A stretch of DNA of 30,187 nt from Mesostigma viride (Eukaryota; Streptophyta; Mesostigmatophyceae; Mesostigmatales; Mesostigmataceae), in contig RPFO01000213.1 of assembly GCA_009746045.1 (NCBI GenBank), positions 11,371,593 through 11,401,779 of the forward strand. The letters are read 5' to 3'. Numbering within the stretch: position 1 is the stretch's first letter; each line of letters opens with the position of its first letter. Below are positions 9,821 to 16,252 of this stretch, piece by piece. A program made the translations under genes and the position numbers. The notes below the pieces were generated by a model. It was not told the DNA's origin. It made no database searches and saw nothing but the letters and a program-made list of their open reading frames with translations.

Positions 9821-10229
9821 TGGCTGATCTCGATAGTACCGGCTACCGACGCCCCCTTCTCAAGAAGGTTGGTTCCAGCCGTGTTCAGCCCGTCTCACGT
9901 TTCGAGACTGAACAAGTCTCGAGTGGACACGTGTGTAGTACTCCTACACACACAGATCTCGAATGATTTATCTAGTACCAAATCCGAAAGGCTTGCATCA
10001 CTCCCCGGAAAGGAGAACTTTTGCGGATGACTGTAGGTGTCAGTTGGCGATGCCTTAGGATCAGGAGACGTCCGTCCTAGGTATAGTCAGCAAAAGTTGG
10101 TGCGAGAGGTCCCCAGTTCGATTCCGGCCTGGATTCATTTGCAGGTCGCGTTTTTCGCGTACCGGCACTGAACGCAAATGGTTTTCTGACCTTTGCGGCG
10201 TGCCACATGAGAATTAGAATACACCCAGA
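9821..10229 (+). mobile_element. tRNA-like SINE
   Basis: A 409-bp insert in LINE-A copy 2, TSD atttgct at 9814-9820 and 10230-10236. It contains a perfect RNA polymerase III B-box-like motif, agttcgattcc, near 10116. A convincing A box and full tRNA fold were not found, so the tRNA origin is inferred. A second, truncated copy lies inverted at 5189-5270, which shows it is a family. Confidence 0.6.
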
Positions 10230-10614
10230 ATTTGCTGGCCGACCTACTAGTGGCCCCCAGCCCAGTTTGCACACCGCAATGTCCACTCTCTCTCCCTTCT
10301 TTGGACTGCCATGCAGAACAAGACGCGGGCATGGCAGAAGATTGTCAAGGCTCACACGCCAGCCCCTGCATGGGCGAGCCACCTCCCCACAAGCGGAGGA
10401 GGCGTTTTGATATGAGTAGTGTAGCTTGGATTTTCTAGACTAGATAGCTTAGAGTTAGGTTCGTTCGATTACGCGGCTTCCTCCACTCCACCCATCGATC
10501 CATCAAGGAATATGTGCTACATGATCTCCCAACGGAGGCATGTTATAATTTAATTTAATTTAATGCAGAGAGCTGCTCTCTGCATGCTGAGATGCCACGC
10601 TCTAGCTCTTGTAT

Positions 10615-10814
10615 CAAGGAGACTTAACAAGCGCAGGCCAGAAATCGGGAGAATCCGGACAATGGTAGCTCGAGCCTGCCGCTATCTTGTCCGCGTTTTC
10701 GATTCGTCAGTCAGGATGATGAATATGAATGGAGATGGAAATGTGGAGCCTTGTGCATTGAAATTATGGCTGGCTTACTACGTGTAGAGCGACTAGATGA
10801 CCTAGACAGTGGGG
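10615..10814 (-). mobile_element. PLE 3' fragment in the 3' UTR of LINE-B copy A
   Basis: About 200 bp match the PLE 3' end (caaggagac... to gacctagacagtgggg). TSD ttgtat is at 10609-10614 and 10815-10820. It is more diverged than the copies at 16253 and 19731. Confidence 0.7.
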
Positions 10815-10850
10815 TTGTATAGCAATGATGATCTTCTCCCCCCATGACAG

Positions 10851-12233
10851 CAGTGCTTCTGCTAACGGGACTATTTCGAAAATAGTAGTAAAATAGTCAA
10901 CCATTTTGGGCAATTCTTCAACCACATTCGTCAACCAACTCGGCAATGCGTCAACCAATTGACGAATATGTTCCGAAGTACGTCAACCGGTTTGACGAAA
11001 TGGTTAGGGTATTCGTCAACCACCTAAGTCCTGAAGGCCAGACCTAAGGTCCAGCGGCGCGGCGTCAGGCCGTCAGCCCGTACCATCTGAATCCTAGGTA
11101 CGCTGCAGTTGGAGTTGGTTTGGAAAGACAGTACGTCAGTACGGTTCAGGACAATGCTCGGGTACCAAAACTGAAGATGAGCGAGGCAGGACTTGAGCCG
11201 ACCAGGGCATGAAAAAATTATTACCTGTAATCACCCTGGTGTTTGGTGGGCGATCATGGTATTGATTACGTGACGACCTCAGGCCGTCTGGCGACTTCAT
11301 GTGCGATAAAATATTGCATGTGAAATTGTTTCGATATAATGGCGGCGGCGATGTTTAGGTAGTGTTGCATGAGCTAGAGAATGTCGAAGAAAAACGGGTT
11401 GGCAGGTTTCAAGACTAGCACCTTAGATGCACTCTGTTTAAGAAGCAAGCTGGAGAAATTGTAGAAACGGAAAATATCGTCGACCTAGGCCGCAGTTTAG
11501 ATGAAAAGGAGGGCAGGCAGGGTCGCGACAAACGCAAGAGAGTAGAGCGTGAGGAAGAGGATGGGTCTAATGGGCATGAAGAGGAAGATGGCGGCCAGTC
11601 AGCATCATCTGACAGCGCCTCAAACTCTGGCGAGGAGGAATCTGGCGAGGAGGAATCTGGCGAGGAGGGGGCCCAGACAGAAAGGAGCAAGGCCGATGAT
11701 GACGGCAGCTCTGAGCCAGGGGAGAAGAAGGGGAAGAATTAAGAAGGGCAAGAGAAAGCCAGCAGCCAAAAGGCAGAGACAGGAGTACAACCAGTGGACA
11801 GGCGCGCGCAGCGCGCAGGGTGCAGGGCCAAGCTCGGACAAAACCAGTAGTGCCTGTTGATAGCAGCGAGGAGGATGTAATGGTTGTTTAATGGGCTCGT
11901 GCTGTGCACACTTGACTCAGGCCTAGCTGTGAACGATACTAGTAATTATTCTGTAGTTTATGCAGTTGTCAACCACTATGTGATATTATGTTTTATCCAC
12001 ATGCATTACATGCGAGTGTGAAGCGTGAGCGACCTTAAGTTAATTATGAAGAAATAAAGCTTCCTCCTCCCCCCCCCCCCCAGGGATGACGAAGCGCCAA
12101 GGCAAATATAGTCAACCAGTTTGACGAATTGCTGAGGCAAATAGTCAACCATTTGACGAAGTGCCGAGGCAAATAGTCAACAAGTTGACGAATGACAAAA
12201 ATTGCTAAGGGTTAACCCTTAGCAGAAGCACTG
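10851..12233. mobile_element. hAT-type DNA transposon, apparently non-autonomous
   Basis: A 1,383-bp element with perfect 15-bp terminal inverted repeats, CAGTGCTTCTGCTAA and its reverse complement, and an 8-bp TSD, CATGACAG, at 10843-10850 and 12234-12241. An 8-bp TSD and CA(G)-starting termini are hallmarks of the hAT superfamily. Both ends carry clustered subterminal motifs, gtcaacc and its partner ttgacgaa: about five on the left (10898-11023) and three on the right (12110-12193). These are candidate transposase-binding sites. No intact transposase is present. It sits in the 3' UTR of LINE-B copy A; the empty site is seen at about 16098 in copy C. Confidence 0.88.
11419..11742 (+). pseudogene. 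Acidic, Glu/Ser-rich ORF fragment within the hAT element
   Basis: An open stretch of 107 codons without a good start codon. It includes DKRKRVEREEEDGSNG and repeats of SGEEE, then KKGKN and a stop. The same frame continues upstream past a TAG at 11416 (ELENVEEKRVGRF), so it is probably the decayed 3' end of a transposase gene; hAT transposases often end in acidic tails. I see none of the conserved hAT dimerisation residues, so the assignment is inference. Confidence 0.4.
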
Positions 12234-12445
12234 CATGACAGGCTCCCCTTAGTTGGGTGTGTGTTGCTTGAGCCTCTGGGGGGTGCAGGTGCCCTTGGTG
12301 CACCTAGAGCAAGTGTCGTTTACATTTCCACCCTTGCAGGAAGTAGCTTAGAATGTATCATAGGCCATATGCCCCTTGTCTGGGCTATGTGCTACATATA
12401 CTCCCAACGGAGTTATGTTTCTAATTAATTAATTAATTCACCACA

Positions 12446-12600
12446 TGGTCAGCCCCCTTGTATTCGCCCGTTGTGCACACTCAGGGAGCACTTAGGTGCT
12501 CTGTGACTCCCCAACGAGAGCACGTGTATAATTAATGATTTGCATGTTTTTGCCATACACGTGCATGACGTCGATCATCGATCCCTCTCCGCCAACTGCC
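12446..12600. other. Short segment with a diverged LINE-type 3' end
   Basis: Near 12500-12540 the sequence gtgactccccaacgagagc followed by acgtgtataattaatga resembles the LINE-A/B 3' terminal motif plus AT tail. It may be the end of a third, older LINE subfamily. No TSD was found. Confidence 0.35.
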
Positions 12601-12639
12601 AAGTAACTCCGCTTCTACGCCGCCATTGGACCTGATCAG

Positions 12640-14148
12640 CATATCTATGATCCCAGCCCCGGTGATTAAGCTGACGGCGCTCACGGGGTTCCTGCTTGAC
12701 GTCTGCAACCGGATCCTGCTTGCCGACGCGCCACCGATTCCTGAGTGGCAGCACAGCTATACTATACTATGCACCGTATTGCCAGTATTATGCTGTACAA
12801 AAACAAAAAAGGTTCCCCTGACGACCCCACCAACTATACCGAGGAGTCTGCATCCAGAGCGCCGCACTCAAGTTGTTCATGCGCATGATCCTCAACCGCC
12901 TTCGTTCTGCTCTCGACTGTCACCTAAGGGGAAAGTCAAATGGGCTTAATTCGTCCTGGGTGCAACACCGTCATGGCCATCTTCGTCGCGCGTCGCCTCT
13001 TCGAGGAAATCGCTCTCCTGCAACCTGGTGAGTTTCCCGCCATCCTGATCTTCGTCGACTTCATCAAGGCTTTTGATTCTGTCCTCTGGGACGCTCTATG
13101 GGCTGTACTTGCATGCTCACGCTCGCGTCCCCACTCCCCTGATTACCGTCATCCGCACGATGTATGAGGGGTCGACCACTTCGGTGCGCACTCAACACGG
13201 CATTACCCCGCCATGCCCACTGCAGACCGGCGTCTGGCAGGGTTGCGTCCTGTCGCTGTACATACCTGTTTATTATTGTAGTGATTATGTTATGCGCCAG
13301 GCACGTGCTCGCTTTGCTAGCATTGCAGGCCGTGCCCCTGGCCTAGCGATCACGAACGAGCTTGGAGAAGGGGGGCCGACTAACAAGCAGAGTTTACTAG
13401 CTGACCTCATTTATGCCGACGACATCACGCTCATCGAGAAGCCGGAGTCTGCCCAACTTTGGCTGGACTGCCTGGCGCTCGAGGCTCGGGCGGTTGGTCT
13501 AGAAATCAGGCCCAAAACGGAGGCCCTGGCCGGCCTCGGCATGGCAGCTGGGCCCCCACCCACACTCCGCCTCTTAGACGACACCGAGGACCGTCAACTA
13601 CCCTCCTTCAGGCCGCTTCAAGCTGCTCGGCAGTTGGCTTCCCGACTGCGAGGACGACCTGACGACTCGGCTTGGCATGGCATGGGCGCACCTCCATGAC
13701 CACCGCCGCTGGTGGAGCAACCCCGCCCTACCCCGGATCGTCAAGCGTGACCTCTTCAAGGTCGTCACTCTGACGATCCTGACCTACGGCGCCGAGACCG
13801 GAGAGGTACCTCAGTGCTGGACACTGACGCAGGAGCTGGAGCAACGACTCGACGGCAATGTCACCAAGATGCTGCGCAAGCTACGCCCTTAACATCCCCT
13901 TTGGTTTGCACATTAGTAATGAGGATTTGTACGCTGATTTGCCCTATGTTTCCCACATTCTTAGGCACAGGCGCCTGGGCCTAGCCGGGCACCTGGCCCG
14001 CACAGATCAGGTAGATACATCAGATAGACTAGCTGGCACCAAGCCCGCCCAGCCTGGGCGATATGTCCTCACGTGGCGTGCCCCAGGCCGTGCGCGGCAG
14101 GGCCACCACCCGTTGACTTTTCGTGATAGACTCGGCATGGGCATGTGC
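12640..14148 (+). pseudogene. LINE-B ORF2 reverse transcriptase remnant
   Basis: Clearly related to, but distinct from, the LINE-A enzyme. Blocks seen: LDVCNRILLADAPPIPEWQHS (thumb-proximal, N-terminal), NYRGVCIQSAALKLFMRMI across frames, FVDFIKAFDSVLWDALWA (motif A), TGVWQGCVLSLY (motif B, with S where LINE-A has SP), LIYADDITLIEKPES (motif C intact), the tract LTILTYGAETG, and GLAGHLARTDQVDT. Several frameshifts (for example near 12830, 12935, 13115, 13600, 13890) kill it. Confidence 0.82.
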
Positions 14149-14302
14149 CACGAGCCGGCCACGAGCCACGAGGTAGCCATGGCTGACGGCGGAGCTCATA
14201 ACTTTCACGTTTGAGCACCGAATTTAGCCCTGAATATCACAATCGATGCGTCTTTCTACGACGCACATGCTGATATAATTTTCCGAAGCTATTACGCAAT
14301 AT

Positions 14303-15706
14303 ATGATTCAAGCAAACGCCTCTCGACGCAACGCAGCCTGGCGGCTGCGCTCGGCGATGAAAATACGCCTGCAGCCTCGGCGGCAGCTTCGCCCACCGGC
14401 CCAGACGGCAACGGTGACACTAGTCGTGCACTGGTGCTCGCCCAGCCCTCCGGGCATGCCTCGCCATCTGCATCGCCTGAACCTAATTAAGCGCAGTCGC
14501 TCTGCTGAGCCGCCCTGGGAAGAGATCACCTTTGACGTCAACGCCTCAAGCTACTGGAAACGCAGCCCCGGATTCTTCATGGACGACTTGTTTTTCGGCA
14601 CGCACGCCTCGCTTCTAGCCCTGTGCGTGCACCTCACGTCCCACAACCGCGGCCGCTGGCCTGGTGATGGCCAGCTTGTCGACCCTGCCGAGGCTCTCCC
14701 AATCATTCACCGCATGAATCGCCCCAAGCTCCAACGCTTCGCCCTCTGCTCCCTCCTTGGACGCTCCGAATCCGCGATCTGGGCTTCCCCACCGCCCCCC
14801 CCCACCTTTCCCACCGAAGCCACCATCCGCACCCTCCTTAAGGAAGCTTTCGAGCAGCACGTGACCCCCCTTGCCACAGATGTGGCGGCATTGGGCGGCA
14901 CGCTGGCTGCTGAGCTCCCCACCATCCCCACCGCCACCGCCACGGTCCCTCCTCGCCTCCGCCCCCCGCCCCCCCCCTCCGCCTCCACCGACTCCATCAC
15001 CGCCCAGCTCCGCGACATCGACCAGCGTCTTAAGGATAATGCCATCGCTATCGAGGTCCTGCAGAACACCGCAGGCCTCACTGCCCAGGCGGTGAAGGAC
15101 ATTGCCGCCAAGCCAGCCCCCGCTGGCCTGGCCGGCGATGCTCCTCCCATCACGACCTGGGCGGACATACCACCTCCATGCACCACCTCCGCCGTCGCAG
15201 CCCAGCTCCAGCGGCAGACGCTTGACCTCCGCGAGGAGGCCGAGCTCGCCAAGCGTAGCCTCAACGCCATACTCAAGAACTTCGACATGGAAGAAGGTGA
15301 GAATTCCGAGAAGCTTGCACGTGCGTTTGAGAGCAAAATCCTTGCACGCATGGGCCTTCTTGGTGAGATTAAGCTGACCGCCCACCGCCTCCCCCGCGCG
15401 CGGGGTAAGGCAGGGGCGCCTCCTCCGCTTCTTCTCATCTTTGAGTCTGAGCCCAGCGGACAAGATTTCGTTTCTCAGACGCCGCAAGCGGCTCGAGAAG
15501 ACTCACTTCACCGTGGACGACGACTTGACCCTGGCGCAGCGCAACAACGGCGACGGGAGCTATGGCCGACCTACCTTCAGCTCCGGCAGACCAAGGTGGG
15601 CCAGCCGGTGTACTGGAAGGGGGCGGCCATCTACGTCGGCCACAAGCCCTGGCACGCGACTCCCTCGACCACCGCGGCCCCAGCGACTCCAGCAGCCCCA
15701 GCCTAG
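14303..15706 (+). CDS. LINE ORF1-like protein (coiled coil plus nucleic-acid-binding C-terminal region)
   Basis: A 467-codon ORF. The N-terminal third has no recognised domain. Residues ~165-240 are Pro/Ala-rich. Residues ~225-350 are helical and coiled-coil-like (IDQRLKDNAIAIEVLQNT; LDLREEAELAKRSLNAILKN). The C-terminal region carries RLPRARGKAG and ends with PVYWKGAAIYVGHKPWHAT. This order resembles LINE ORF1 proteins, which bind element RNA. Two frameshifts that offset each other lie near 15455 and 15543: between them a neighbouring frame carries the better family match (KRLEKTHFTVDDDLTLAQR, with the DDLT block typical of ORF1 C-terminal domains). The ORF is therefore open, but its middle C-terminal segment is scrambled. 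The ATG at 14303 is the first in frame. Homologous remnants are at 5692-5739 with 7400-7850, and at 8595-8927 (minus). Confidence 0.6.
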   Translation: MIQANASRRNAAWRLRSAMKIRLQPRRQLRPPAQTATVTLVVHWCSPSPPGMPRHLHRLNLIKRSRSAEPPWEEITFDVNASSYWKRSPGFFMDDLFFGTHASLLALCVHLTSHNRGRWPGDGQLVDPAEALPIIHRMNRPKLQRFALCSLLGRSESAIWASPPPPPTFPTEATIRTLLKEAFEQHVTPLATDVAALGGTLAAELPTIPTATATVPPRLRPPPPPSASTDSITAQLRDIDQRLKDNAIAIEVLQNTAGLTAQAVKDIAAKPAPAGLAGDAPPITTWADIPPPCTTSAVAAQLQRQTLDLREEAELAKRSLNAILKNFDMEEGENSEKLARAFESKILARMGLLGEIKLTAHRLPRARGKAGAPPPLLLIFESEPSGQDFVSQTPQAAREDSLHRGRRLDPGAAQQRRRELWPTYLQLRQTKVGQPVYWKGAAIYVGHKPWHATPSTTAAPATPAAPA

Positions 15707-15957
15707 GGGAATATAGCAGTAGTGTAGAATAGTTAGACAGTGGCCTTGTACATGCCCGCCTACTACAGGCACCGGCTATACCAGCTGAGGCCTAGCCTTT
15801 TTCGTCATGTATACATGTGTGCCTATGTCATGCACATGTGTGCCTATGTCATGTACATGATGCGCCACCCTCCAGATGATGCCTAGCTTTATTTAATTAT
15901 GCCGTGCCCATGCACGGAGTAACTCTCTGCTGAGACGCCATGCCCTAGCTTGTGTAT

Positions 15958-16065
15958 CAAGGAGACAACCAGCGCAGGCCAGAAATCGGGAGAATCCGGA
16001 CCATGGTAGCTCGAGCCTGCCGTTATCTTGTTCGCGTGTTCGAGTCGTTCAGGATGATGAAGTTG
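15958..16065 (-). mobile_element. Small PLE 3' fragment in the 3' UTR of LINE-B copy C
   Basis: About 108 bp match the PLE 3' end, caaggagacaaccagcgc to gatgatgaag. Flanks read tgtgtat at 15951-15957 and 16066-16072. It occupies the same site as the fragment at 10615-10814 in copy A but has a different length. Confidence 0.65.
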
Positions 16066-16252
16066 TGTGTATAGCTATGCTGATCTTCCCCCCCATGACA
16101 GGCTCCCCCTTAGCTGGGCATAGCTTGAAGATCATGGGGCTGCAAGTGCCCGGCCTGGTGCACCTAGAGCAAGGGTCGTTTACATTCCCACCCTTGCTGG
16201 AAGTAGCTTAGAATGTATGATAGGCCATATTCTGATGTATGATAGGCCATAT

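Larger units (their letters stand above)
8009..10562 (+). mobile_element. LINE-A copy 2, 5' truncated, itself holding two insertions
   Basis: TSD atgcagagagc is at 7998-8008 and 10563-10573. The sequence begins in the reverse transcriptase (ggctcacaggcagtagtgcgg, as at 6129) and ends in atgttataatttaatttaatttaa. It is split at 8107 by a minus-strand LINE-B copy and at 9820 by a SINE; removing both joins the LINE-A sequence precisely. It has the same general length and truncation class as copy 1. Confidence 0.85.
5692..12435 (+). mobile_element. LINE-B copy A (ORF1-only type), 5' truncated, carrying many nested insertions
   Basis: The element starts inside ORF1 (gcttgcacgtgcgttt, matching ~15314 in copy C) and ends in (ttaa)n at 12435. 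A 10-bp TSD, attcaccaca, is at 5682-5691 and 12436-12445. Its own sequence is in pieces: 5692-5739 (ORF1 stub), 7400-8008 (ORF1 C-terminal region with stops, then 3' UTR), 10574-10614, 10821-10850 and 12242-12435 (tail). Between them lie LINE-A copy 1, LINE-A copy 2, a PLE fragment and a hAT element, each with its own TSD. After the ORF1 remnant comes 3' UTR, with no reverse transcriptase of its own. The final hairpin and tail are at about 12404-12435. Confidence 0.8.

Noticed and set aside
10080-10140. A genuine tRNA gene around agttcgattcc
   Set aside because: No complete cloverleaf could be drawn (T stem mismatched, no clear anticodon arm), and the site lies within a TSD-flanked repeat, so it is read as SINE.
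14615-15487. Minus-strand ORFs of 243 and 290 codons across ORF1
   Set aside because: Antisense openness opposite the Pro/Ala-rich ORF1; Gly-rich composition only mirrors it.
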